From Sedimenticola_A sp040506895 (lineage in GTDB: Bacteria; Pseudomonadota; Gammaproteobacteria; Chromatiales; Chromatiaceae), in NCBI GenBank assembly GCA_040506895.1, contig JBEVVY010000001.1:1736001-1800000 (forward strand): a stretch of 64,000 nt of DNA. The letters are read 5' to 3'. The notes under the pieces are model-generated. The model did no database searches. It saw only the letters and a program-made list of their open reading frames with translations, and was not told the DNA's origin. The translations under genes and the position numbers were made by a program. The first letter of the stretch is position 1. Every line of letters begins with the position of its first letter. Below, piece by piece: positions 52,879-61,776 of the stretch.

Positions 52879-54933
52879 ATGAGCAACCAACCGCGTAAAA
52901 TCTTGGTCACCAGCGCCCTTCCCTACGCCAACGGCCCGATTCATATCGGACACCTGGTGGAGTACATCCAGACCGACATCTGGGTCCGTTTCCAGAATAT
53001 GTTTGGAAACAACTGCATCTATGTCTGCGCCGATGACGCACACGGTACGCCCATCATGCTCCGCGCACGCCAGGAGGGTATCGAGCCTGAAGCGCTGATC
53101 GCACGGGTTGCAGAGGAACATAAGGCCGATTTCGGGGAGTTCAATATCGGCTTCGACAATTATCACTCCACCCACTCGGAGGAGAACCGGGTCTGCGCCA
53201 CGCGAATCTACGAGCGCAACCGGGACAAGGGGCACATCGCCAGGCGCACTATCACCCAGGCCTACGACCCGGTGGAGAACATGTTCCTGCCGGACCGTTT
53301 CATCAAGGGCACCTGCCCGAAATGCGGCGCCGAGGACCAGTACGGCGACAACTGCGAGGTGTGTGGCGCCAGCTACTCCCCAGCCGAGCTGAAAAACCCG
53401 GTCTCCGCCATCTCCGGCGCCACCCCGGTGGACAAGGAGTCGGACCACTACTTCTTCAAGCTGGGCGATTTCGAGCAGATGCTCAAGGAGTGGACCAAGG
53501 GTGGTCACCTTCAGGCAGAGGTGGCCAACAAGCTGGACGAGTGGTTCGAGGCAGGCCTGCAGGAGTGGGACATCTCCCGCGACGCGCCCTACTTCGGCTT
53601 CGAGATTCCAGACCATCCGGGCAAGTTCTTCTACGTCTGGCTGGACGCCCCCATCGGCTACCAGGCCAGTTTCCAGAATCTCTGCGATCGCACCGAGGGA
53701 CTGGAGTTCGATGACTACTGGGCCACGGATTCCGATGCCGAGCTCTACCACTTCATCGGCAAGGACATCATCTACTTCCACGCCCTGTTCTGGCCCGCGA
53801 TGCTGCACGGCGCGGATTTCCGCACCCCGACAGCGATCTTCTCCCACGGCTTTCTCACCGTCGATGGACAGAAGATGTCCAAGTCCCGCGGCACCTTCAT
53901 CAAGGCGCGCACCTACCTGGACCACCTGAACCCCGAATACCTGCGTTACTACTTCGCCGCCAAGCTGGGCTCCGGCGTGGAGGACATCGACCTCAACCTG
54001 GAGGACTTCTCCGCCCGTGTGAACTCGGACCTGGTGGGCAAGGTGGTGAACATCGCCAGCCGCTGCGCCGGCTTCATCAAGAAGCGCTTCGACGGCAGAC
54101 TGTCAGACAGCGTATCCGAGCAGGCGCTGTTCGACGAGTTCGTACAGGCCGGCGCATCCATCGCCGAGCGTTACGAGAAGCGCGAGTTCAGTCGCGCGGT
54201 GCGCGAGATCATGGCACTGGCCGACCGTGCGAACCAGTACATCGACGAGAAGAAGCCCTGGGTCATGGCCAAGGAGGAGGGTCGCGACCAGGAGCTGCAC
54301 GATGTCTGCTCCATGGGCATCAACCTGTTCCGCCTGCTGATCGGTTACCTGCGCCCGATTCTGCCCACAACCGCAGAGAAATCAGAGGCCTTCCTGCAGG
54401 TCGAGCCCCTCACCTGGGAAGCCCTGGCCACCCCCCTCACCAGGCACCAGGTGGCCAAGTTCAAGCCGCTGATGACCCGTATCGAGCCGAAACAGATCGA
54501 GGCGATGCTGGAGCACTCCAAGGAGGACCTGGCCGCCCAGGACGCTAAGAAGACCAAACCTCACGAGACCACCACCGAGGGCCATCTCAGCAAGGACCCC
54601 ATTGCCGATACCATCGATTTCGGCGATTTCGCCAAGGTCGACCTGCGTATCGTCAGAATCGCCAAGGCTGAACACGTGGAAGGGGCGGATAAACTGCTGC
54701 AGCTCACCCTGGACCTGGGGGAAGAGACCCGCAACGTCTTTGCCGGCATCAAGTCCGCCTACAACCCCGAAGACCTGGAGGGAAAACTGACCGTCATGGT
54801 AGCCAACCTGGCTCCCCGCAAGATGCGTTTTGGCGTATCCGAAGGGATGGTGCTGGCAGCCGGCCCCGGGGGCAAGGACCTCTTCATCCTCAATCCCGAC
54901 GAGGGCGCCGAGCCGGGAATGAAGGTCAAGTAA
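52879..54933 (+). CDS. metG: Methionyl-tRNA synthetase
   Basis: A 684-aa class I synthetase. The HIGH motif is in PYANGPIHIGHLVEYIQTDI, the zinc knuckle in CPKCGAEDQYGDNCEVCG, and the KMSKS loop in GQKMSKSRGTFIKA. The anticodon-binding helical domain follows, and a C-terminal tRNA-binding (EMAP-like) domain starts near IDFGDFAKVDLRIVRI. This is the long dimeric form with the OB-fold C-terminal domain. It is followed by a REP-like inverted repeat and then rnfA. Confidence 0.97.
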   Translation: MSNQPRKILVTSALPYANGPIHIGHLVEYIQTDIWVRFQNMFGNNCIYVCADDAHGTPIMLRARQEGIEPEALIARVAEEHKADFGEFNIGFDNYHSTHSEENRVCATRIYERNRDKGHIARRTITQAYDPVENMFLPDRFIKGTCPKCGAEDQYGDNCEVCGASYSPAELKNPVSAISGATPVDKESDHYFFKLGDFEQMLKEWTKGGHLQAEVANKLDEWFEAGLQEWDISRDAPYFGFEIPDHPGKFFYVWLDAPIGYQASFQNLCDRTEGLEFDDYWATDSDAELYHFIGKDIIYFHALFWPAMLHGADFRTPTAIFSHGFLTVDGQKMSKSRGTFIKARTYLDHLNPEYLRYYFAAKLGSGVEDIDLNLEDFSARVNSDLVGKVVNIASRCAGFIKKRFDGRLSDSVSEQALFDEFVQAGASIAERYEKREFSRAVREIMALADRANQYIDEKKPWVMAKEEGRDQELHDVCSMGINLFRLLIGYLRPILPTTAEKSEAFLQVEPLTWEALATPLTRHQVAKFKPLMTRIEPKQIEAMLEHSKEDLAAQDAKKTKPHETTTEGHLSKDPIADTIDFGDFAKVDLRIVRIAKAEHVEGADKLLQLTLDLGEETRNVFAGIKSAYNPEDLEGKLTVMVANLAPRKMRFGVSEGMVLAAGPGGKDLFILNPDEGAEPGMKVK

Positions 54934-54940
54934 TACAGCT

Positions 54941-55008
54941 GTAGGAGCCCGGTCCTCCGGGCGATTTATCTACTCACCCCATCTTCACCCAGAGGACTGG
55001 GCTCCTAC
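54941..55008. repeat. REP-like inverted repeat after metG
   Basis: GTAGGAGCCCGGTCCTC (54941-54957) and its near-complement at 54992-55008 differ at one base, which keeps a G-U pair. The centre is a 34-base loop. The GTAGGAGC start is typical of REP elements in Pseudomonas and its relatives. It lies just after the metG stop and before rnfA, where it may act as a 3' mRNA-stabilising or transposon-derived element. Confidence 0.7.
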
Positions 55009-55176
55009 CGTAATCCCAGCTACCATTGATGTAGCAGGGATTTAGAATAATCAATGTATAACAGGTTCGAATCAGGGAAGATGGCCCCGCAACGTCAAGC
55101 ACCTATAAAACACCGGTTGTTTACCCCCACGTAAACTTCTACCATTTGCTGGTCTTACCCCGATAACCAAGAGCAG

Positions 55177-55758
55177 ATGAAAGAGTACGCCCTCATCCTC
55201 ATCAGTACCGTGCTGGTCAACAACTTCGTCCTGGTGAAGTTCCTTGGCCTGTGCCCGTTCATGGGGGTCTCGAAAAAGCTGGAAACGGCCATCGGTATGG
55301 GCCTGGCCACCACCTTTGTACTCACCCTGTCATCGGTCTGCAGCTACCTGGTCAACGAGTTCATTCTGGCGCCCCTGGATATCGAATACCTGCGCACCAT
55401 CGCCTTTATCCTGGTCATCGCGGTGCTGGTGCAGTTCACCGAGATGGTGATGCACAAGACCAGCCCCGTGCTCTACCAGGTGCTGGGTATCTTCCTGCCA
55501 CTGATCACCACCAACTGCGCGGTGCTGGGCGTGGCCCTGCTCAACATCCAGGAGCAGCATAACTTCATCGAGTCAGCCCTCTACGGCTTTGGCGCCGCCG
55601 CCGGTTTCTCCCTGGTACTGGTGCTGTTCGCAGCGGTTCGGGAGCGGGTCACGGTCTCCGATGTGCCCCTGCCGTTCCAGGGCAGCGCCATCGCCCTGAT
55701 CACCGCAGGGCTGATGTCCATGGCCTTCATGGGCTTCGCAGGACTGGTGGCCAGTTGA
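55177..55758 (+). CDS. rnfA: Electron transport complex subunit RnfA
   Basis: A 193-aa polytopic membrane subunit of the Rnf/Rsx complex, which couples ferredoxin:NAD electron transfer to ion translocation. About six transmembrane segments are seen (YALILISTVLVNNFVLVKFL, VLTLSSVCSYLVNEFIL, NCAVLGVALLNIQEQHN). It starts with an ATG at 55177 and its stop overlaps rnfB by one base. Together with rnfBCDGE it forms a complete operon downstream of metG. Confidence 0.97.
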   Translation: MKEYALILISTVLVNNFVLVKFLGLCPFMGVSKKLETAIGMGLATTFVLTLSSVCSYLVNEFILAPLDIEYLRTIAFILVIAVLVQFTEMVMHKTSPVLYQVLGIFLPLITTNCAVLGVALLNIQEQHNFIESALYGFGAAAGFSLVLVLFAAVRERVTVSDVPLPFQGSAIALITAGLMSMAFMGFAGLVAS

Positions 55759-56330
55759 TGTTGGTAGCCATCGTCGCCATTTCGCTGCTCGCCCTCGGCT
55801 TCGGCCTGCTGCTGGGCTACTCCTCCATCCGCTTTCACGTGGAGGGTGACCCGATTGTCGAGAAGATCGACGCCCTGCTGCCACAGACCCAGTGCGGCCA
55901 GTGCGGGCATCCCGGCTGCCGTCCCTACGCCGAGTCCATCGCTGCGGGAGAAGACGAGATCAACCGCTGCCCGCCCGGCGGCGAGGCGACCATGATCGCG
56001 CTGGCCGACCTGCTGGGCAAGGACCCGGTGCCCATGGAGGGCGATGCAGGCGTCGAGAAACCCAAGGCCACCGCAGTCATCGATGAGAAGGAGTGCATCG
56101 GCTGCACCCTCTGCATCCAGGCCTGCCCCGTGGATGCCATTCTCGGTGCCGCCAAGCAGATGCACACCGTAATTGGGGATGAGTGCACCGGTTGCGAACT
56201 CTGCCTGCCCCCCTGCCCCGTGGAGTGCATCCACATGGTGCCGGTAAAGGTGGATACCGGGAACTGGAAATGGCCCTTTCCCGATAGCAGCGGGAAGCCG
56301 GTAACAACAACAGAACAGGCGGCAGGCTGA
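55758..56330 (+). CDS. rnfB: Electron transport complex subunit RnfB (Fe-S)
   Basis: A 190-aa iron-sulfur subunit. One N-terminal membrane helix (VAIVAISLLALGFGLLLGYS) is followed by a 4Fe-4S binding site (TQCGQCGHPGCRPYAESIAA) and two ferredoxin-type clusters (CIGCTLCIQACPVDAI and CTGCELCLPPCPVECI). It is the site where reduced ferredoxin is oxidised. The ATG overlaps the rnfA stop (TGATG). No cluster cysteine is missing. Confidence 0.97.
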   Translation: MLVAIVAISLLALGFGLLLGYSSIRFHVEGDPIVEKIDALLPQTQCGQCGHPGCRPYAESIAAGEDEINRCPPGGEATMIALADLLGKDPVPMEGDAGVEKPKATAVIDEKECIGCTLCIQACPVDAILGAAKQMHTVIGDECTGCELCLPPCPVECIHMVPVKVDTGNWKWPFPDSSGKPVTTTEQAAG

Positions 56331-56336
56331 TCACAC

Positions 56337-58064
56337 ATGCATCATCCCTCAGCTGACAATCCGGCCCGCAGACTCCACCGTTTCCACGGCGGACTGCACC
56401 TGCCTGACAACAAGAGCCAGTCCAACGGTCAACCCGTCACCAGGGCCATACTGCCCAAACGGCTGACCATCCCCCTGCAGCAGCATATCGGCGAGATCGC
56501 CCACCCCCTGGTCAATGTCGGCGAGCGGGTACTCAAGGGCCAGATGATCGCCCGCGCCCAGGGATATATCAGTGCACCGGTGCACGCCTCCAGTTCAGGC
56601 ACCGTCATCGAAATCGGCGAATCGCCCATCCCCCACCCCTCCGGTCTCACGGCACCCTGCATCGTGATCGAAACCGATGGCAAGGACGAGTGGGTGGAAC
56701 TGCCGGATGCCACGGTCCACTTCGCCCAGCTCGACCCCAGCGAACTGCGAGAGAGAATCCGCAATGCCGGTATCGTCGGAATGGGTGGAGCCGCCTTCCC
56801 CACCAGCGTGAAGGTGACCCCGGGGCCCGAGACCTGGATCAAGACACTCATCATCAACGGCGCCGAGTGCGAACCCTATATCACCTGCGACGATATGCTG
56901 ATGCGCGAGCAATCGGACAAGATCCTCGCGGGTGTCGGCATACTGCAGCACCTGCTGGAGCCGGAGCAGGTGCTTATCGGTATCGAGGACAACAAGCCGG
57001 AGGCGATTGCCGCCATGCGGGAGGCCCTGGAGACCGGCGGCTTCAGCAACGTGGAAGTTGTCCCCATACCCACGCTCTATCCCAGTGGCGGCGAGAAGCA
57101 GCTGATCCGCGTCCTCACGGGCAAGGAGGTCCCTTCCCACGGCATACCGGCGCAGATCGGCATCGTCTGCCACAACGTCGGCACCGCCGCCGCCATCGCC
57201 GATGCGGTGCTGGAGTGCAGGCCACTGATCTCCCGCTATGTCACCATCACCGGTGAGGGCGTTGCGGAGCCGCGCAACCTGGAGGTGCTGATCGGCACAT
57301 CCGCCGCAGAGCTGATCGGCCAGGCCGGCGGCTACACCGATGCCGCTTCAAAGCTGATCCTGGGTGGCCCGATGATGGGCATCACCATGCAGAGTGATGC
57401 GGTACCCATCACCAAGGGGGCGAACTGCCTGCTGGTTGCAAGCGCCAAGGAGGCGCCCGATCCCGGCACCGCCCTGCCCTGCATCCGTTGCGGCCAGTGC
57501 GCCGCTGCCTGCCCGGTCCAGCTCCTGCCCCAGCAGATGTACTGGTATGCCAAGGCCAAGGACCTGGAGAAGGCCCAGGAGTACAACCTCTTCGACTGCA
57601 TCGAGTGCGGCTGCTGCTCCCATGTCTGTCCGGCCCACATCCCCCTGGTACAGTACTTCCGCTATGCCAAGATGGAGAGCTGGTCGGTCGAGCAGGAGAA
57701 GCGCAAGTCCGAACACGCCCGCAAGCGTCACGATGCGCGGGTGGCACGCCTGGAGAGACTGGAGGCCGAACGCAAGGCAAGGCTGGGCAAGAAGAAGGCC
57801 GGCCTCAAGAAGAAGACCGCTGCCAAGAAGACAGGCGGCAAAGCCGCCGACCCCAAGAAAGCCGCGATAGAGGCGGCGATGAAGCGTGCTGCAGAGAAGA
57901 AAGCCAAGCTGGCTGAAGAGGGGGTGGCGCCGAAGAATACGGAGAACCTCACCGACGCCCAGCAGAAGCAGATCGACAAGGCGGACGAACGTCGAGCCGA
58001 CAGTGCGCCGGATGCACCTTCGGCAGCGCCGGAAAAGCCTGAGAAAGAGTCACAGGACGGATAG
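56337..58064 (+). CDS. rnfC: Electron transport complex subunit RnfC with Lys/Ala-rich tail
   Basis: A 575-aa soluble subunit that carries FMN/NADH and two 4Fe-4S clusters. Landmarks: the N-terminal barrel-sandwich region (LTIPLQQHIGEIAHPLVNVG), GMGGAAFPTSVKV for the flavin/NADH domain and cluster cysteines in CIRCGQCAAACPVQ and CIECGCCSHVCPAHIPL. After residue 445 there is a long Lys/Ala/Glu-rich disordered tail (KKAGLKKKTAAKKTGGKAAD and onward). Such tails vary among RnfC proteins. It starts 6 bases after rnfB. Confidence 0.97.
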   Translation: MHHPSADNPARRLHRFHGGLHLPDNKSQSNGQPVTRAILPKRLTIPLQQHIGEIAHPLVNVGERVLKGQMIARAQGYISAPVHASSSGTVIEIGESPIPHPSGLTAPCIVIETDGKDEWVELPDATVHFAQLDPSELRERIRNAGIVGMGGAAFPTSVKVTPGPETWIKTLIINGAECEPYITCDDMLMREQSDKILAGVGILQHLLEPEQVLIGIEDNKPEAIAAMREALETGGFSNVEVVPIPTLYPSGGEKQLIRVLTGKEVPSHGIPAQIGIVCHNVGTAAAIADAVLECRPLISRYVTITGEGVAEPRNLEVLIGTSAAELIGQAGGYTDAASKLILGGPMMGITMQSDAVPITKGANCLLVASAKEAPDPGTALPCIRCGQCAAACPVQLLPQQMYWYAKAKDLEKAQEYNLFDCIECGCCSHVCPAHIPLVQYFRYAKMESWSVEQEKRKSEHARKRHDARVARLERLEAERKARLGKKKAGLKKKTAAKKTGGKAADPKKAAIEAAMKRAAEKKAKLAEEGVAPKNTENLTDAQQKQIDKADERRADSAPDAPSAAPEKPEKESQDG

Positions 58065-58067
58065 CGG

Positions 58068-59111
58068 ATGCAATTTCCAACCCTAACCTCACCCCATACC
58101 ACGCGTACCAACAGCGTCACTACGACCATGCTGTGGGTGGTGGTGGCCCTGCTGCCGGGCATCGTCGCGATGACCTGGTACTTCGGTTGGGGCATCCCGG
58201 TCAACATCCTGCTGGCGGTCGTCACCGCTATCGGCTGCGAGGCCCTGGCGATGAAACTGAGGGGCCGTCCGGCAATGCCCGCGATAAGTGACCTGAGCGC
58301 CCTGGTCACAGCCCTGCTGTTCGCCATTGCGATCCCGCCCCTGCTGCCCTGGTGGCTCACCGTTCTCGGCATGGCCTTTGCCATACTGCTGGTGAAACAC
58401 ATGTACGGCGGCATCGGCTACAACCCGTTCAATCCCGCCATGGCCGCCTACGTGCTGCTGCTCATCTCCTACCCCACGGACATGACCCTCTGGCTGCCAC
58501 CGGAGATGCTAAACGAGCACCCGCTCTCCCTGGCACAGACCCTGGCCATCAAGTTCGCAGGTGTTTTCCCCCAGGGACTGGGCATCGATGCACTCACCAT
58601 GGCCACACCCCTGGACGAGATGCGCACCAAGCTGGACCTGAACTACACCCTGACCGAGATCAAGCAGAGCCCCCTGTGGGGTGATTTCGGTGGCCACGGC
58701 TGGGAGTGGGTCGGCAACTGGTACCTGCTCGGCGGACTGATCCTGCTCTACAAGCGGATTATCAGCTGGCACATCCCGGTCGCCATGCTCGGCTCCATGC
58801 TGGTACTCGCCACCCTGTTTCACATCCTGGACCAGGACGCCTTCCCCACGGGGATGTTCCACATCTTCACGGGAGCCACGCTGCTGGGCGCCATCTTCAT
58901 CGCCACCGACCCGGTCACCGCCAGTACCACGAAGAGGGGGCAGTTGATCTACGGTGCAGGTATCGGCGCACTGGTCTACGTGATACGCACCTGGGGCGGC
59001 TATCCCGATGCCGTGGCCTTTGCGGTCTTGTTAATGAACCTTGCCGCCCCAACCATTGATTACTACACCCAACCCCGGGTCTTCGGACACAGGAGCGGTA
59101 GTAATGAATAA
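58068..59111 (+). CDS. rnfD: Electron transport complex subunit RnfD
   Basis: A 347-aa membrane subunit of Rnf with about nine transmembrane segments. The covalent FMN-binding motif is visible as TGAT in HIFTGATLLGAIFIATDPVT, and the family motifs KHMYGGIGYNPFNPAMAAYV and WGGYPDAVAFAVLLMNLAAP are intact. It starts 3 bases after rnfC and overlaps the rnfG start by 8 bases. Confidence 0.96.
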   Translation: MQFPTLTSPHTTRTNSVTTTMLWVVVALLPGIVAMTWYFGWGIPVNILLAVVTAIGCEALAMKLRGRPAMPAISDLSALVTALLFAIAIPPLLPWWLTVLGMAFAILLVKHMYGGIGYNPFNPAMAAYVLLLISYPTDMTLWLPPEMLNEHPLSLAQTLAIKFAGVFPQGLGIDALTMATPLDEMRTKLDLNYTLTEIKQSPLWGDFGGHGWEWVGNWYLLGGLILLYKRIISWHIPVAMLGSMLVLATLFHILDQDAFPTGMFHIFTGATLLGAIFIATDPVTASTTKRGQLIYGAGIGALVYVIRTWGGYPDAVAFAVLLMNLAAPTIDYYTQPRVFGHRSGSNE

Positions 59112-59751
59112 GCACCCGATTCTCATCGCCGGGCTGCTGCTCGCCATGTTCGCGGTTGCCGGCACCGGGCTGGTCGCCTTCACCCAGGACCAGACCAAGG
59201 CGCGCATCGCCGCCAATGAGCGCGAGGCACTGCTGCGCAGCCTCAATGCCCTGGTGCCCGCGGACTCCATCGACAACGATATCGTCACCGACACCCTCTT
59301 CGTGAACGATACCGAACGCCTGGGCGGCGACCATATACAGGTCTACCTGGGCCGCAAGGGCGGTTCCCCCGTGGCCGCGGTCTTCGCCTCGGTGGTGCCG
59401 GACGGCTACAGTGGCCCGATCAAGCTGCTGGTGGCGGTAAGAACAGACGGCAGCCTGGGTGGCGTGCGCATCGTTTCACACAAGGAGACACCGGGACTCG
59501 GCGACAAGGTCGAGGAGAGACGTTCCGACTGGGTGCACAGTTTCAGGGACAAATCCCTGACCAATCCCGACATCTCCCGCTGGAAGGTGAAAAGGGACGG
59601 TGGCGACTTCGACCAGTTCACCGGCGCAACCGTCACCCCCCGCTCCATCGTAAAAGCGGTAAAGAACACCCTGCTCTACTTCAGGGACAACGGCCTGGCG
59701 CTCTTCGAACAGCAGAACGATAAAGCGCCCCAGAAGGTCGCATCCAGATAG
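59104..59751 (+). CDS. rnfG: Electron transport complex subunit RnfG (FMN)
   Basis: A 215-aa periplasm-facing subunit with one N-terminal membrane helix (PILIAGLLLAMFAVAGTGLV) and an FMN-binding domain. The covalent flavin site is TGAT in FDQFTGATVTPRSIVKAVKN, and SHKETPGLGDKVEERRSDW matches the conserved loop. The start ATG at 59104 lies inside the 3' end of rnfD; the frame is open further upstream only as overlap. It is followed by rnfE after 9 bases. Confidence 0.96.
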   Translation: MNKHPILIAGLLLAMFAVAGTGLVAFTQDQTKARIAANEREALLRSLNALVPADSIDNDIVTDTLFVNDTERLGGDHIQVYLGRKGGSPVAAVFASVVPDGYSGPIKLLVAVRTDGSLGGVRIVSHKETPGLGDKVEERRSDWVHSFRDKSLTNPDISRWKVKRDGGDFDQFTGATVTPRSIVKAVKNTLLYFRDNGLALFEQQNDKAPQKVASR

Positions 59752-59760
59752 GTCGAGAAC

Positions 59761-60459
59761 ATGGCGGATACTGGCTACGGAAAACTGATCAAAGACGGCC
59801 TCTGGAGCAACAACCAGGCACTGGTTGCACTGCTCGGCCTCTGCCCCCTGCTGGCGGTGACCAACACCGCCATCAACGGTCTGGGGCTGGGACTGGCCAC
59901 CACCCTGGTACTCACCCTCTCCAACACCACGGTCTCCCTGATACGCAACCTGGTACGCCCCGAGGTGCGCCTGCCGGTCTTCGTGCTGGTGATCGCCTCG
60001 TTCGTCACCGCGGTGGAGCTGAGCATGAACGCCTGGTTCTTCGAGCTCTACAAGATCCTGGGCATCTTCATCCCCCTGATCGTCACCAATTGCGCCATTA
60101 TCGGACGGGCCGAGGCGTTTGCCTCCAAAAACAGGTTACCCAAAGCGATCGTCGACGGACTCGCCATGGGTATCGGCTTCACACTCGCCCTTGTCGCACT
60201 GGGCGCGATGCGCGAAATAATCGGCATGGGGACACTGTTTTCCCAGGCCGACCTGATGTTCGGCCCGGCCGCTGCCGGCCTGGAGATCAGCCTCGGCAAG
60301 GACTTCCAGGGCATGCTGTTGGCGATTCTGCCACCCGGCGCCTTCATCGGCCTGGGATTTATGATTGCCCTGAAGAACATCATCGACAACCGTGCCACCA
60401 GTGCAAAGGCTGTAAAAGCGGATAATGAAGTCAAAGACGCTCAACCAAGTGCGGGATAA
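59761..60459 (+). CDS. rnfE: Electron transport complex subunit RnfE
   Basis: A 232-aa polytopic membrane subunit, paralogous to RnfA, with LWSNNQALVALLGLCPLLAV, a repeat of about six transmembrane segments and FIPLIVTNCAIIGRAEAFAS. The C-terminus is charged and variable. It is the last gene of the rnfABCDGE operon; nth, often next, is absent, and the DNA turns AT-rich immediately afterwards, marking the border of a different region. Confidence 0.96.
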   Translation: MADTGYGKLIKDGLWSNNQALVALLGLCPLLAVTNTAINGLGLGLATTLVLTLSNTTVSLIRNLVRPEVRLPVFVLVIASFVTAVELSMNAWFFELYKILGIFIPLIVTNCAIIGRAEAFASKNRLPKAIVDGLAMGIGFTLALVALGAMREIIGMGTLFSQADLMFGPAAAGLEISLGKDFQGMLLAILPPGAFIGLGFMIALKNIIDNRATSAKAVKADNEVKDAQPSAG

Positions 60460-60526
60460 TTCTTGCTGAAGATTGATATAGATCTGAGAAAAGATTAAAT
60501 ACAATCTGACCTCATTTACCATTCCA

Positions 60527-60862
60527 CTACTTCGCAATTCTAAGAGCGTTGACATTTGCACGATTCCCCTGACAGCCATCAACTGCAAGAGATAGTTTCT
60601 TATCTGCCATCCATGAAGAAAGGACTACACTAGTCAATGTTTTAAATGCCTCTGGGCCAACCACGTTCAATTGAATATTCGCAGCAGTATTCCAGCCGCA
60701 TTCGTGAAAAGGTCTTTCCATTGTCAAAACAATGCGGTGAGCATCACCACTCCCTTCAAAGTAGTTACTCGTTATAACCATATAGTCTTGCCAGCCATTT
60801 GATGCTAACGACATTAATGGAAAAAAAGCGATTGAAATAATCAAAAATCTAAAATCCCTCAT
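60527..60862 (-). CDS. Small exported protein, unknown (111 aa)
   Basis: A 111-aa precursor with a signal peptide (FLIISIAFFPLMSLASNG) and a mature part holding two cysteines (FHECGWNTAANIQLNVVGPE and DGCQGNRANVNALRI). No family recognised. Comparison with the product at 61054-61389 suggests distant relationship: same length, both exported, and similar patterns around the cysteines (CGWNTAANIQLNV versus CDTIGPVGRYAIDV). The beta-rich mature part could be an OB-like fold, as in small secreted adhesive or toxin-binding proteins, but that is a guess. GC content is well below that of the rnf operon. Confidence 0.6.
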   Translation of the reverse strand: MRDFRFLIISIAFFPLMSLASNGWQDYMVITSNYFEGSGDAHRIVLTMERPFHECGWNTAANIQLNVVGPEAFKTLTSVVLSSWMADKKLSLAVDGCQGNRANVNALRIAK

Positions 60863-60975
60863 ACACCACCCCTACTCTATATGTAATAACTGCTTTATCA
60901 ATTAAAGCCTCGAAAATTAAAAAGCCAAGCAATTCCCGGTGTATATAGATACCGTAATCCAATTACACCGACTGG

Positions 60976-61052
60976 GAATGCTATTCTTTATTCGAGGTAA
61001 AATTTTTTCCACTAACGATCTATATTAAAAACGTCTACTCTGATCCCATTTA
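60976..61052. repeat. Repeat A: partial copy of the ~200-bp cassette repeat
   Basis: This block matches the right half of the repeat at 61532-61734: an AT-rich core with GGTAAAATTTTTTCCACTAA, ATCTAT and an end ACTCTGATCCCATTTACT. The left half is replaced by unrelated sequence that includes a separate imperfect inverted repeat (ATTCCCGGTGTA with TACACCGACTGGGAAT, 60933-60980). It separates the two 111-aa genes. Confidence 0.7.
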
Positions 61053-61053
61053 C

Positions 61054-61389
61054 TCACTCAACCATTACATGCGAGATATCTTCAGAATCACCATAAACAG
61101 TACAGTCCCCAGAACCAACAACATGAACAAACGAATTAGTCGCTTTTGCAGTCACTATAATTGACATAAGCGCTTTCCCTTTAGGTTGCCTCACATCAAT
61201 CGCATATCTACCAACAGGACCAATAGTGTCACATGACGGCCTAGCAATCTTATTCTCTACTTCAAAGATAAAATGATCACTAAAGTGATGCATCCAATAA
61301 CGGAGAACTCCCCCCTGGCTTTCACCTGCAATTACCTGCGAAACGGAAAAGCATAAATAAAGTAAAATTATCGTTATGATTCTGTTCAT
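61054..61389 (-). CDS. Small exported protein, unknown, possible paralogue of the 60527 product
   Basis: A 111-aa precursor with a signal peptide (IITIILLYLCFSVSQVIA). The mature part has HHFSDHFIFEVENKIARPSC, GRYAIDVRQPKGKALMSIIV and HVVGSGDCTVYGDSEDISHV. The pattern of a beta-rich core with two cysteines and a helix of LMSIIVTAKA type resembles OB-fold secreted proteins, but I cannot name a family. It lies in the same minus orientation as its neighbours and is preceded (upstream) by repeat B. Base composition is AT-rich. Confidence 0.6.
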   Translation of the reverse strand: MNRIITIILLYLCFSVSQVIAGESQGGVLRYWMHHFSDHFIFEVENKIARPSCDTIGPVGRYAIDVRQPKGKALMSIIVTAKATNSFVHVVGSGDCTVYGDSEDISHVMVE

Positions 61390-61531
61390 TTGACTACCTC
61401 CATTAAATTGAATTCACCCCTAAACCGAAACAAAAAATGCGCCAATAAAGACAATCAGACTATTTCTGAATAATAACTTCCTCTCTAATTACTGATTGAT
61501 GGATAAATGGGGTCAGTGGATAAATGGAGTG

Positions 61532-61734
61532 TAAATGGGGTCAGAGTAGACTTTTTGGATATACTTCTCATAACAAATCTATCCACTTTATTCTCTCGAA
61601 ATAATTATCAATGCAATCCCGATCTGATTTATATACTGCAGCCTAAGTCGCGCCGACCAAGAATATAATTCCTTGTTTAAGGCAAAATTTTTTCGCTAGC
61701 GATCTATCTCAAAACTCCACTCTGACCCCATTTA
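61532..61734. repeat. Repeat B: ~203-bp element with inverted ends (TAAATGGGGTCAGAGT)
   Basis: The left end TAAATGGGGTCAGAGTAGAC (61532-61551) pairs with the right end CTCCACTCTGACCCCATTTA (61715-61734), an imperfect terminal inverted repeat. The inside is AT-rich, containing AAATTTTTTCGCTA. Flanking it are partial iterations of GGATAAATGGGGTCAG on the left (61501-61516) and CTCTGACCCCATTTATCC on the right (61755-61772). A second same-direction copy begins at 63830, and a half copy is at 60976-61052. Confidence 0.8.
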
Positions 61735-61776
61735 TCCCATCACACATTTATCCGCTCTGACCCCATTTATCCGCCT

